DNA of 64,000 nucleotides from Syntrophotalea carbinolica DSM 2380 (lineage in GTDB: Bacteria > Desulfobacterota > Desulfuromonadia > Desulfuromonadales > Syntrophotaleaceae): the NCBI RefSeq assembly GCF_000012885.1, contig NC_007498.2:1860001-1924000 (forward strand), in the 5' to 3' direction. The position numbers and the translations under genes were made by a program. Shown here one piece after another: positions 38,147 through 47,110 of the stretch. A model generated the notes under the pieces. The model ran no database searches. It was not told the origin of the DNA and saw only the letters and a list, made by a program, of their open reading frames with translations. Positions within the stretch are counted from its first letter, which is position 1. Every line of letters starts with the position of its first letter.

Positions 38147-39535
38147 TTATGTCGCCGGTTCGTTCGAAAAGGCATCGGTGTCATCAAGATCGATGCGGGC
38201 GTTTTCCCGAATAATCGGCGATAAAACTTTGCTGTTTTGAATACCGAGTTGACGCAGGCTTTCAGCTCGACGAACCAGGTTCCCCCGCCCGGTGGTCAGC
38301 CGTTTATGAGCCTGACCATAAGTTTGGCGCGTTTTTTCGAGCAGATCGCCGATTTTTTCCAGATCATTGACGAAACGTACGAAATGATCGTAAAGATTGC
38401 CGGCTTGTCGGGCAATCTCTACAGCGTTTTGGTTCTGATATTCGTAGCGCCAGATATTCTGAATGGTTCGCAACGTCAATAGTAATGTTGAGGGGGAGAC
38501 AATCATGACGTTTTGTGCAAAGGCTTTGCGAAAAAGGGTTTCATCCTCTTCAAGGGCCAACATGAAGGCCCCCTCGACAGGAATAAACATCAGCACAAAA
38601 TCGAGACTGCGAAGACCCGGCAACGCCTGGTAATGCTTGCTTTGCAGTAACTTGATATGGCTATGCAAAGATGTCAGATGTTGGCGTAACGCAAGACTGC
38701 GTTGTTCGTCCTCCGAGGCATTCACATATCTTTCATAGGCGATCAGGGAAACCTTGGAATCAACGACAATATCTTTGTTTTCCGGCAGATGCACGACGAT
38801 ATCCGGTCGCAATTGTCGGCCCTGCGCATCGCGAAAACTGCCTTGCGCTTCGTATTCGCGCCCCTTATGGAGCCCGGACTGCTCCAGGATGCGCTCGAGT
38901 ACGATTTCTCCCCAGATCCCCTGGGTCTTGACCTGTCCCTTAAGGGCGTTGGTAAGGTTGATTGCATCGGTCTGAATCTGCTGGTTACACTCCTGCAATC
39001 GTACGATTTCCTGACGCAATGAAAAACGCTCTCGGGCTTCCCTCTGGTAGGTTTCGTCGACCTTCTTTTCAAAATCCTTGAGTTGCGCCCGAAAGGGATG
39101 CAGCAGTTGGTCGAGGTTGGAACGACTCTGATCGACAAGATTGCGGCTTTTATCTTCAAAAATACGATATGCCAGGCTCTGAAATTCAAGTTTCATCTGC
39201 TCTTTGGCATCGTTGAGCAATTGAAGCTTCTCAGCGGCCTGTTTCCGTTCTTCTGCCAGCTTGGTTTCCAGAGAGGCTTGGCTCGCAGTGGCTGCTGTCA
39301 GAGCCTGCGCCGTACGCATACGCTCCTGCTGGGATTTTTCCAAACGCTCAAGCAGCGAGGCAATCTCCTGGCTTCGCGCGGCGAGGCGTTCTTCCAGTAC
39401 GGCCTGAATCGATGCAGCCTCCTGACGAAACGCCTGTTGATCCGTCGCCGAACGGCGCTGCAGAAACATAGCCGCAAACAAAACACCCAAGACTGATCCG
39501 GCGCAAAAAGCACCCGCGAAGATAAACCATTCCAT
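38147..39535 (-). CDS. rmuC: DNA recombination protein RmuC
   Basis: It is 462 residues. An N-terminal membrane anchor (about 3-25) leads into a long coiled coil (about 28-200). The RmuC domain (about 205-420) carries GIWGEIVLERILEQSGL, RPDIVVHLPENKDIVVDSKVS and FIPVEGAF. RmuC is a predicted nuclease-fold protein that limits inversions at short inverted repeats, a point of interest beside the long inverted hyd repeats. Confidence 0.94.
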   Translation of the reverse strand: MEWFIFAGAFCAGSVLGVLFAAMFLQRRSATDQQAFRQEAASIQAVLEERLAARSQEIASLLERLEKSQQERMRTAQALTAATASQASLETKLAEERKQAAEKLQLLNDAKEQMKLEFQSLAYRIFEDKSRNLVDQSRSNLDQLLHPFRAQLKDFEKKVDETYQREARERFSLRQEIVRLQECNQQIQTDAINLTNALKGQVKTQGIWGEIVLERILEQSGLHKGREYEAQGSFRDAQGRQLRPDIVVHLPENKDIVVDSKVSLIAYERYVNASEDEQRSLALRQHLTSLHSHIKLLQSKHYQALPGLRSLDFVLMFIPVEGAFMLALEEDETLFRKAFAQNVMIVSPSTLLLTLRTIQNIWRYEYQNQNAVEIARQAGNLYDHFVRFVNDLEKIGDLLEKTRQTYGQAHKRLTTGRGNLVRRAESLRQLGIQNSKVLSPIIRENARIDLDDTDAFSNEPAT

Positions 39536-39612
39536 ATTTTTTTTATGCGCAAAGGTTTTTTAAATGGTCATGCCAAATACTTATGCAAAACCCTCGGATA
39601 AGGGCGCCTGGA

Positions 39613-40143
39613 TCAGTTTTGGCCATAGATATTAAAGAAAATCTTGTCATGTTGAAGCGATTCGGCGGAATGGGCCGGTTTGGATTCGTCAGGATAGCCG
39701 AGGCTGATAATCGATTCCACAACAAGATCCTCGGGTATCTGCAGCAATTCCTTTATATAATCCTCGGCTGCACTGCGACTGCTGTGTTGTCGCAACCTGA
39801 TCTGCACCCAGCAGCTTCCAAGACCCATTTCTTCGGCTACAAGCTGAAGATTGGCTGCAGCAATGGAGCAATCTTCAATCCATACATCGCAGCGTTGCGG
39901 ATCGGCACATACAACCACGGCCAAAGCTGCACCTTTAAGAAAGGCGGCTCCATGTTCTTTGCTTCGAGCGAGTTTTGCGAGCAGCCCTGGTTCCGTGACG
40001 AAAACGAACTGCCAGGGATTGAGATTTCTGGAGGAGGGAGATCGCAGCAGGGTTTCGACAAGAATGTCGATCTTCTCTTTTTCTATGGGGCGTGGCTGGT
40101 ATTTCCTTACGCTGCGTCGTTTTTTAAGTAAAGACAGTAACAT
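39613..40143 (-). CDS. Nitroreductase-family flavoprotein (A)
   Basis: It is 176 residues from the ATG preceded by GGAGGAG. FMN-binding RRSVRKYQPRPI (about 8-19) and RSPSSRNLNPWQFVFV are typical of the family; the central CADPQRCDVWIEDCSIAAANLQL segment has extra cysteines. It would reduce nitro compounds, quinones or flavin substrates with NAD(P)H; the true substrate is not known. It lies about 70 bp downstream of a close paralogue on the same strand, a tandem duplication. Confidence 0.88.
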   Translation of the reverse strand: MLLSLLKKRRSVRKYQPRPIEKEKIDILVETLLRSPSSRNLNPWQFVFVTEPGLLAKLARSKEHGAAFLKGAALAVVVCADPQRCDVWIEDCSIAAANLQLVAEEMGLGSCWVQIRLRQHSSRSAAEDYIKELLQIPEDLVVESIISLGYPDESKPAHSAESLQHDKIFFNIYGQN

Positions 40144-40211
40144 GATTGCTCCTCCTTTAGAAGTGCCATCCCTACTGCTCCCCTTGACATGGGCAGTCCC
40201 TACCCTGCGGG

Positions 40212-40742
40212 TCATCTGTTCCGGTAGGTATTTCTATGAATTTTATCGTCTGCAAAATCATTGGCGCCATGAGCCGCGATCGTTGCCAAGGGGTAACCTA
40301 TGCCGATGATGGACGCGACCTCAAGATGTTCAGGCAATCCAAGCTGATGGCGCACCACACTTGACGAAGAGACCCCTGTTTGGTGTTGCCGACGACGAAT
40401 TTGCGACCAGCAGCTGCCCAACCCGAGATCCTCGGCAGCCAATTGAACAATAGTTGCGGCAACCGCACAATCTTCCACCCAGACATCGCTGACACCCGGA
40501 TCGCCGCAGATGACGATACATAACGGAGCTCGGGCAAGGAAACCGGCGCCCTTGGGTTTTACCGAAGCCAGGTTGGCGATAATATCGGGGTCGGTGACCA
40601 GAACAAACTCCCAGGGGTGACGCCCCTTGGAAGTCGGCGAACGAAGCAGAGCTTCAACGAGAAGGTCAATTTTTTCTTCTTCAATCGGAGATTGATCGAA
40701 GCTGCGGATACTGCGACGCTTGCGCAGTAATTCCATGAACAT
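40212..40742 (-). CDS. Nitroreductase-family flavoprotein (B)
   Basis: It is 176 residues, paralogous to the next gene downstream and equal in length. It has RRSIRSFDQSPI, RSPTSKGRHPWEFVLV and CGDPGVSDVWVEDCAVAAT. The start is chosen at the ATG preceded by GGGAGGA; in-frame sequence upstream has no ribosome binding site. The two genes probably form one transcript. Confidence 0.88.
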   Translation of the reverse strand: MFMELLRKRRSIRSFDQSPIEEEKIDLLVEALLRSPTSKGRHPWEFVLVTDPDIIANLASVKPKGAGFLARAPLCIVICGDPGVSDVWVEDCAVAATIVQLAAEDLGLGSCWSQIRRRQHQTGVSSSSVVRHQLGLPEHLEVASIIGIGYPLATIAAHGANDFADDKIHRNTYRNR

Positions 40743-41009
40743 TCCACAGTCCTCCCTAAACACCCTATAGTAATCTACGAAAGCCGACGTTTCGGCACTC
40801 AATGTTGAATCCAATGCCGTGGTTGACTGCTACGGTCTCATGGCTTGCGGGGCTGTCTGTCACACCACCTGGGGATCCAGAGAATTCACGGGAGCCACCG
40901 AAAAGACACTTGCCTGAAAAAGTGATGCCCTAATGATTTCAATACACTACCAGTTGAGTAAGGAAAATTCAAGGAAAGCCGGGGAGAGACGGTTCGGGAA
41001 CCTGCCACG

Positions 41010-41360
41010 TCAAACGTGCAGATGTTTGAGGGTGTGAATTTCATTTTTATGATAAATGTCATAAAAGACAACGCTGCGGTCTGCCAGCTTCTTGCAATGG
41101 TCGCATAGTTTAGCCAGTTTGTCGCGATCTTTGCGACATATCTCGCACCAATGGTAGATGAGCCTGTAATCACGACGGCCTACATATTTTTTCAAGCGTC
41201 CATGATGAACCCCATGCATGACACCATCGGCATCCGATGGATTTTGCAGCAACCGTGTAATAACTTTGCGAATCCTCTTGTAGCCGGTTGGATCTTTTCT
41301 CCGGATTTTGGACATTTTTGCTGCAAATGAGGCTGTGGAATGAAAACGATAGGTATCCAT
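41010..41360 (-). CDS. RelE/ParE-superfamily toxin-like protein with a four-Cys insertion
   Basis: It is 116 residues. The RelE-like core is visible as helices around KRIRKVITRLLQNP (28-41), then strands GRLKKYVGRRDYRLIYHW (54-71) and VVFYDIYHKNEIH near the end. Between the last strands lies an insertion with CEIC (72-75) and CDHC (86-89), a likely zinc knuckle. RelE proteins cleave mRNA on the ribosome, but catalytic residues cannot be assigned here. It lies 8 bp after a MazG-like gene on the same strand, with no conventional antitoxin gene adjacent. Confidence 0.7.
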   Translation of the reverse strand: MDTYRFHSTASFAAKMSKIRRKDPTGYKRIRKVITRLLQNPSDADGVMHGVHHGRLKKYVGRRDYRLIYHWCEICRKDRDKLAKLCDHCKKLADRSVVFYDIYHKNEIHTLKHLHV

Positions 41361-41368
41361 GGCGATCC

Positions 41369-41644
41369 TCAGGCCGTCCGGAGAAGTCCGCGGAGTTTAT
41401 CAAGTTTTTTATCAATGGCACGAGAAACGCTTTCCTCGCCGAACATAAACATAAGCTGATGCGCCATGAGAACGACGTCGGCAAGTTCATCGATGACTTC
41501 CGCTTCAGCAACCTTGCCCCGTTTGTAGTGCTTGAGAACGGCGATCAGTTCAGCGCATTCTTCTATCATCTGGTCATACTGGGCTTCATCTCCCCACTTG
41601 GTTATGGTCTTCTTGAAAATATCTCTGTCGATTTGGTTTTTCAT
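41369..41644 (-). CDS. MazG-like nucleotide pyrophosphohydrolase
   Basis: It is 91 residues from the ATG with AGGGAA upstream. It is an all-alpha NTP-PPase with EECAE (28-32) and ELAD (53-56), the metal-binding EExxE...ExxD pair, so it should hydrolyse a nucleoside triphosphate to the monophosphate. Housekeeping MazG is larger; this short form is common in phages and islands. It is paired with the RelE-like gene in one unit. A role in countering that toxin is a hypothesis. Confidence 0.82.
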   Translation of the reverse strand: MKNQIDRDIFKKTITKWGDEAQYDQMIEECAELIAVLKHYKRGKVAEAEVIDELADVVLMAHQLMFMFGEESVSRAIDKKLDKLRGLLRTA

Positions 41645-41956
41645 GTCAATTCCCTGCTGTATTGATAAAGACGTTTCGGTAGACACACAAATGCTGTGCC
41701 GGTTTGAACCGAAACAATATTTGCCAGATGAATAACTTAAGCGGATAAAAGTGGCTACCGGGACACGATCATAATGCCCTTAGTGAAACCTGGAAAGGAA
41801 AGTTACAACAGCAATAAGTAAAACGACGGGAAGCTCGAGAGATAGAATACATTTTCACAAAAAAGAAGGCTGCGCAACCATTAAAAAAGAAACATCCCCT
41901 TCCTGAATAAATTTAATTTTTTCCTGATTAAATATTCCTGGGGCTACCATAAAAAC
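41645..41956. other. Gene-free stretch
   Basis: AT-rich in its second half. It separates two minus-strand genes and probably holds the promoter of the MazG-like/RelE-like unit. No clear promoter, terminator or repeat could be assigned. Confidence 0.35.
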
Positions 41957-42457
41957 TTAATTTCTGGCGTTGGAACTCATGGCAGTGCGCTGCTCAGTCG
42001 GTTGGCAGGGGATATCTATTTTGATTATTTCACCCCTCTTCTTAATAAAAACACTCTTCTGCTTAACTGAGAGATCATACTCCGCACTGGAACAACTCAA
42101 AGGATAATTTGTACCGTTTTCAAGGCCGGGAATGAACGCCGGTAAAGGATATTCAACATTATCAAGCACGCACACCACGGCTTTTTCAAGGGGAATTTCA
42201 CCATCATCCCATTTTTGATTATTATTATCATCGAGAAAGGCATCGATAATAACCGTTCCATTCTCTGTGGGCATAAGCGGTGCGCCACCGAAAAAAAGAT
42301 TGAAAATGTTATCCTTTTTCACACCTTCATTTTTGATATTGAATTCCGTTTCAGACTCATCGGCCCAAACCGGTTGTGTTATCCCGGATAAGCCCGGAGA
42401 TATCATGTACAATGAAAAAATGGCAAAGCATGCCATCATTTTTACGTATTTAATCAT
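41957..42457 (-). CDS. Secreted SdrD_B-like domain protein
   Basis: It is 166 residues from ATG at 42457. A signal peptide is clear (basic MIKYVKMM, hydrophobic core, likely cleavage after Ala32 in PVWA). The mature part has one SdrD B/Cna-B-like element, DAFLDDNNNQKWDDGEIPL (72-90), an aspartate-rich calcium-type loop followed by a small beta domain, and two cysteines that could form a disulfide. It is exported; the role is unknown. It is divergent from a triheme lipoprotein 168 bp away. Confidence 0.7.
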   Translation of the reverse strand: MIKYVKMMACFAIFSLYMISPGLSGITQPVWADESETEFNIKNEGVKKDNIFNLFFGGAPLMPTENGTVIIDAFLDDNNNQKWDDGEIPLEKAVVCVLDNVEYPLPAFIPGLENGTNYPLSCSSAEYDLSVKQKSVFIKKRGEIIKIDIPCQPTEQRTAMSSNARN

Positions 42458-42625
42458 TATGAAACCCTGTCCCCGCAAAGAGAGTTACTGTTGTTCCACC
42501 TTCATCAACGCGACCTGCAGGCATTATAGCCGGAATGGACAGAACATGCCAACATGCGATTGGTGGTTATTTGGAAGGCTTTGTGTCAAGGATTGGTATC
42601 AACGCGTTATCGCCCAGGAGAAACC

Positions 42626-42931
42626 ATGAATAAGCTACTGATCATCTGCGCTTTGACAACCTGCCTGATGGCGTGCAAGCAAGCGGATTGGGATAACCGC
42701 GACCCTGTTCCGACGCCATATCAAGCGAGCAACATCGGACAGAACGGTAAGGACGACATTCGGTTCCCACACTCACGGCATGCCTCAATCTTTGCGTGTA
42801 ACATCTGCCACCGGGATAACATCGCCAAAATAAGGCTTGATCAACAACAGGGACATGGACGATGTCTCGACTGTCATCGCAACAAAGGGCGCGGACCGAC
42901 AGACTGCGGTGGTTGCCATATCCACGAATAG
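42626..42931 (+). CDS. Triheme c-type cytochrome lipoprotein
   Basis: It is 101 residues, starting at the ATG preceded by AGGAG. The signal peptide ends in a lipobox LMAC with lipidated Cys17. Three heme c sites follow: CNICH (58-62), CLDCH (80-84) and CGGCH (94-98), with extra histidines (FPHSRHAS and others) as distal ligands. It resembles small c7-type cytochromes, here membrane-anchored. It probably carries electrons in the periplasm or outer-membrane face; partners are not visible in the window. Confidence 0.85.
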   Translation: MNKLLIICALTTCLMACKQADWDNRDPVPTPYQASNIGQNGKDDIRFPHSRHASIFACNICHRDNIAKIRLDQQQGHGRCLDCHRNKGRGPTDCGGCHIHE

Positions 42932-42951
42932 ACCATTTTTAACGTAAAACG

Positions 42952-42974
42952 GCCCCCCTTTTTTTCAGGAGGGC
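42952..42974. terminator. Terminator between the cytochrome and hydF
   Basis: GCCCCCC and GGAGGGC arms (with wobble pairing) flank a T-rich loop between two convergent genes. On the minus strand TTTT follows shortly after the stem. It may serve both sides. Confidence 0.45.
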
Positions 42975-43018
42975 AGCTCGTTTTTCAGGCCGGCAGAATA
43001 AGATGTAAGGGCACTAAC

Positions 43019-44269
43019 TCAATAGCCGGGAGTCGATAATACCGGGCTCATTTCCCGATAAATATCTTCAGCCGCAGGGAAAGGCTTGAGAGCTCGCTCG
43101 AAGATGCCCAGTGAGTAGGCAATCGTCAGGCCATAGTTGCTGCATGGTACGCCAGCTTCCTGGCAACGCATGATACGGGAAAGGACTTCGCGCCGGTTCC
43201 ACATGCAAGATCCGCAATTGATAACCAATTTATAGGACGATATGTCTTCGGGGAAATCGTGTCCCTGAACATGGACGAACTCCAGCTTGCCACCGACATA
43301 TTGCTGCAGCCAGCGTGGTATTTTAACCCGACCGATATCTTCCCCGATGGGATGGTGACTGCATGATTCGGCAATCAATATGCGATCCCCGGGGACCAAG
43401 TTTTCAATAGCCATGGTACCCCGTACGTAAGCAGACAAATCCCCTTTATATCGCGCAAAAAGTATGGAAAAAGAAGTCATGAGCACATCGTCCGGGGTGT
43501 CTCCGGCAACCTTCAGGAAGGCTTGAGAGTCGGTTACCACCAGAGCCGGTGGACGTTTCAGACGATCAAGAGCGTCGCGCAACTCCCTCTCCTTGACCAC
43601 CATGCAATAAGCGTCGTTATCGAGGATATCCCGAATAGACTGAACCTGCGGGAGAATCAGACGGCCCTTTGGCGCTTCCATATCGATGGGCACCACCAAC
43701 ACGGCCATCTCCCCGGAGGGTACCAAATCGCCCACAATGGACGGGGGATTGATGAATTCCTCAGGCACCGTGCGGATCAGTGATTCACGCAGTTCTATGA
43801 TACCCTCGCCTTTTTCGGCTGCTGTCGCAACGCACGGGACGTCCTTTTGCGAAAGACTCTCCAGATGCCCTGTGTCCGGTTGTGCAATATCGGTCTTGTT
43901 AAAAACAACGACGACAGGTATCTGCCGTTGCTGAAGCTCAGCAAGGATGGCATCTTCAAAGTCGTCCCACCTTCCCGCCTCGGCGACAATCAAGCCGATG
44001 TCGGTTCGATCAAAAACCTGCCGGGTTTTCTGAACGCGCATTTCACCCAGGGCCCCGACATCATCGATACCGGCGGTATCAATAAACAAAACCGGCCCGA
44101 TGGGAAGCATTTCCATCGGTTTTTCAACGGCATCGGTGGTCGTACCGGCGACGTTGGAAACGATAGAAACATTTTGCCGGGTCAAGGCATTGAGTAATGA
44201 AGATTTACCTACGTTGCGGCGGCCGAACAAGCCGATGTGCAACCGCATTCCTTTCGGTGTAGCTTTCAT
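43019..44269 (-). CDS. hydF: [FeFe]-hydrogenase maturation GTPase HydF
   Basis: Scaffold that receives the 2Fe subcluster and transfers it to HydA. It is 416 residues. The N-terminal GTPase domain has GRRNVGKS (16-23), DTAG and NKTD; a dimerisation domain follows; the C-terminal cluster domain has CSH (303-305) and NCGSC (351-355), the [4Fe-4S]-binding set. Its ATG overlaps the stop codon of the upstream aspartase gene by 4 bp, so the two are translationally coupled. Confidence 0.95.
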   Translation of the reverse strand: MKATPKGMRLHIGLFGRRNVGKSSLLNALTRQNVSIVSNVAGTTTDAVEKPMEMLPIGPVLFIDTAGIDDVGALGEMRVQKTRQVFDRTDIGLIVAEAGRWDDFEDAILAELQQRQIPVVVVFNKTDIAQPDTGHLESLSQKDVPCVATAAEKGEGIIELRESLIRTVPEEFINPPSIVGDLVPSGEMAVLVVPIDMEAPKGRLILPQVQSIRDILDNDAYCMVVKERELRDALDRLKRPPALVVTDSQAFLKVAGDTPDDVLMTSFSILFARYKGDLSAYVRGTMAIENLVPGDRILIAESCSHHPIGEDIGRVKIPRWLQQYVGGKLEFVHVQGHDFPEDISSYKLVINCGSCMWNRREVLSRIMRCQEAGVPCSNYGLTIAYSLGIFERALKPFPAAEDIYREMSPVLSTPGY

Positions 44270-45678
44270 CGAGGCCCCTTGTTTATGGGCGTTCCCAGAC
44301 GGGTAACGCTCTCCGGAGAGATGAGTTCGTCAAAAGTTTCCGCCGTAACCAGACCGCCTTCGATGGCGAGCTCGCGAAGACCCCGCCCCGTGGTCGCTAC
44401 CTGCTGGGCAAGTTCGGTGGCTTTCTGATATCCGATCAGGCTTACCAAAGCGGTGACACTGGCGGTTGAATTGATGACATGTTGGCGGCAGCGTGCTTCG
44501 TTGGCTTCGAGTTGTTCCACGCAAAAGCGCCGTAATATACTGCATGCATGATTTAACAGATCGATGCTTCCGAGTAAAGCGTCGGCCACTAACGGAAGAA
44601 ACGGATTAAGTTCCAGATGGCCCATGGCACAGGCTTGAGCGATAGTCTGATCGTTGGACATGACAACCATGGCAGCCTGGGAAACCGCTTCCGGAATGAC
44701 CGGATTGACCTTACCGGGCATAATGGAGGATCCGGCCTGTCGATGCGGCAGACTCAGCTCCCCTATGCCAGCATCGGGACCGGAGGATAAAAACCGAAGG
44801 TCCCCAGAAATTTTAAGCAGATTGGTCGCTAACGCCTTGAGAATACCGCTGACTTCAACAAAGGCATCCACATTCTGCGTTGCATCGATCAGGTTTTCGG
44901 CGCGAGCCAGACCCAGTCCGGTTATGCTTCGGAGTTTTTCCACCACCTTGAAAATATATTGCCGAGGGGCGGCAAGCCCGGTACCGATAGCCGTCCCGCC
45001 GAGGTTAACCACCCTGAGGCGCTCTTCACATTTGTAAATACGCCATCGATCCCTGGCAAAAGCATCGGCATAAGCGGACATCTCCCGACCCAGGGTGGTC
45101 AGGGCCGCATCCTGCAACTGGGTGCGTCCTATTTTGACCACATGGGCCAAGGCTTTTTCCTGTGCCTGAAAGGCCTCGAGCAAGGCGACAACTTCCCTTT
45201 CCAAAAGCCGCAATTGCTGAATCGCAGCGACTTTAAGGGCGGTCGGAAAGGTATCGTTGGTCGATTGATGGCGATTGACATCCTCGAGAGGGTTTACCGT
45301 CCCGTATTCGCCGAGAGGTTTGTCCAGCAACTGCAGGGCGCGGTTGGCCAGAACCTCATTCACATTCATGTTGGTCGAAGTTCCGGCACCACCTTGCAGA
45401 GCATCCACGACGATATGATCATCAAGCCGCCCTTCCATCATTTCGGTACAGGCGTCCTCGAGGGCCTGGGCTTTGGGTTCAGGCCAGCAACCCAATTCGC
45501 GGTTGGTGCGGGTACACGCCAATTTAACGGCACCAAACGCATGAACCAGAGCCCGACTGACTTTTCTTCCGGTCAGGGGAAAGTTTTCCAGAGCTCGAAC
45601 GGTATGGATGCCGTACAATGCCTGCTCCGGAACTTCAAGCTGGCCAAGAAGATCTTTTTCCGTACGATATGCGCTCAT
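44266..45678 (-). CDS. aspA: Aspartate ammonia-lyase (aspartase/fumarase superfamily)
   Basis: Splits aspartate to fumarate and ammonia; fumarase activity cannot be fully excluded. It is 470 residues. It has the superfamily signature GSSIMPGKVNP, GGAGTSTNMNVNEV and STNDTFPTA, the pattern usual for aspartases. The ATG at 45678 is 2 bp after the hydG stop; a TTG at 45684 overlapping hydG is an alternative. It sits between hydG and hydF with essentially no gaps. Aspartase genes are known from other HydEFG clusters and may supply ammonia for the bridging amine of the H-cluster. Confidence 0.92.
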   Translation of the reverse strand: MSAYRTEKDLLGQLEVPEQALYGIHTVRALENFPLTGRKVSRALVHAFGAVKLACTRTNRELGCWPEPKAQALEDACTEMMEGRLDDHIVVDALQGGAGTSTNMNVNEVLANRALQLLDKPLGEYGTVNPLEDVNRHQSTNDTFPTALKVAAIQQLRLLEREVVALLEAFQAQEKALAHVVKIGRTQLQDAALTTLGREMSAYADAFARDRWRIYKCEERLRVVNLGGTAIGTGLAAPRQYIFKVVEKLRSITGLGLARAENLIDATQNVDAFVEVSGILKALATNLLKISGDLRFLSSGPDAGIGELSLPHRQAGSSIMPGKVNPVIPEAVSQAAMVVMSNDQTIAQACAMGHLELNPFLPLVADALLGSIDLLNHACSILRRFCVEQLEANEARCRQHVINSTASVTALVSLIGYQKATELAQQVATTGRGLRELAIEGGLVTAETFDELISPESVTRLGTPINKGPR

Positions 45679-45680
45679 AA

Positions 45681-47105
45681 TCAAAAATAGATATCGCGAA
45701 CGTTGCGGTCCTTGATTTCTTCCAGTTGTTTAAGAGTACGGTTTTTCATCTCGCCATCTTCCATTTTGGCAAGTTCTTCGGCAATAAGTTTTTCACCGAC
45801 AGCCCGTGTTTCCTCGGAGGCATAATCGACCAGGTACTCTTCCAGGGTCAACAACGCATTGGGGGTACAGTAACGCTTGATGAAACCGGGGATACTGAAC
45901 TCCATAAAATGTTCGCCTGTGCGACCGCTGCGATAACAGGAGGTACAGAAACTGGGAACATAACCATCGCTAATCAACTCGCACATAACCTCATCCAGGG
46001 AACGAATATCGCCAAGGCTGAACTGTTCCCGTTCCATAACCTGGGCATCTCCCGCTTCGGTGTATCCGCCGAGTTCGATACGGCTGCCGGCATCGATTTG
46101 AGAAACACCGAAGGACATCAGCTCTCTGCGCAGTTCAGGTTTTTCGCGGGCGGTGAGAATCAGCCCCGTATAGGGTACCGCAAGTCGCAAGATAGCTATA
46201 ATACGCTTGAAGTCCTCGTCGTCGACGAAATACTCTTCGTTGAAGTCAACCCCTTGAGCAGGACGGAGCCTGGGGAAACTCAATGTGTGAGGGCCGACAT
46301 TGTACCGCTCCTGAAGATACAATGCATGACGAACCATGCTAAGCACTTCGAAACGCCAGTCATATAAACCGAAAAGAACACCGAGCCCGACGTCGTCGCA
46401 ACCGGCTTCAAATGCACGACTCAGACCGTCAAGTCGATAAAGGTAATTTCCTTTTCGGGTATTGCCGGGATGCATCATGGAATAGGTATCGTGATGATAG
46501 GTTTCCATGAAAATCTGGTACGTGCCGATCCCTGCCTCTTTGACCTTTTTATAGCCTTCGATATCGAGAGGCGCAGCATTGATATTTACGCGGCGAATCT
46601 CCCCGTTTCCGGATTTGACGGAATAAACATTTTTTACCGTATCCGCAATAAAATCGGCATCGTATTTGGGATGTTCTCCGAATACCAGTATCAGACGTTT
46701 GTGTCCCTTATCCTCAAGGGCAACGACCTGCTGACCTATTTCCTCGGGAGTCAAAGTGCGCCGTATCGCATCAAAATTCGACCGCTTAAATGCACAATAG
46801 GTGCAATCATTAATACAGTCATTGCCGATATATAAAGGCGCAAACAGAACGATACGATTACCGTAAACGGTTTTTTTAAGTTCCCGGGCTGCGGCAAATA
46901 TTTCCTCAATCAGCGCAGGATCGTCGGTCAGAACAAGTTCAGCCGTTTCCTCAACGGAAAGCGCTTCTTTAGCCAGACTTTTGGCAATAATTTCGCGAAT
47001 CCGAGTGGCATCCGGTTTCTTGCCGGCCAAAAGCGCATTGAGGTGGTTCTCATCGATAAAATCGACGGCGTTTTTACTGAGTTCCATGGATGGTAAAGCA
47101 CACAT
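45681..47105 (-). CDS. hydG: [FeFe]-hydrogenase maturase HydG (tyrosine lyase)
   Basis: A radical SAM enzyme that cleaves tyrosine to p-cresol and yields the CO and CN ligands. It is 474 residues, full length. Radical SAM cluster: Cys97, Cys101, Cys104. The HydG-specific C-terminal cluster: Cys387, Cys390, Cys413 (C-x2-C-x22-C), which separates it from ThiH. It is 5 bp after hydE and coupled to the aspartase gene. Confidence 0.96.
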   Translation of the reverse strand: MCALPSMELSKNAVDFIDENHLNALLAGKKPDATRIREIIAKSLAKEALSVEETAELVLTDDPALIEEIFAAARELKKTVYGNRIVLFAPLYIGNDCINDCTYCAFKRSNFDAIRRTLTPEEIGQQVVALEDKGHKRLILVFGEHPKYDADFIADTVKNVYSVKSGNGEIRRVNINAAPLDIEGYKKVKEAGIGTYQIFMETYHHDTYSMMHPGNTRKGNYLYRLDGLSRAFEAGCDDVGLGVLFGLYDWRFEVLSMVRHALYLQERYNVGPHTLSFPRLRPAQGVDFNEEYFVDDEDFKRIIAILRLAVPYTGLILTAREKPELRRELMSFGVSQIDAGSRIELGGYTEAGDAQVMEREQFSLGDIRSLDEVMCELISDGYVPSFCTSCYRSGRTGEHFMEFSIPGFIKRYCTPNALLTLEEYLVDYASEETRAVGEKLIAEELAKMEDGEMKNRTLKQLEEIKDRNVRDIYF

Positions 47106-47110
47106 AATAA

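Noticed and set aside
41415-41435. TGGCACG...GC resembling a sigma-54 promoter
   Set aside because: It lies inside the MazG-like gene and the -12 element is not correctly placed.
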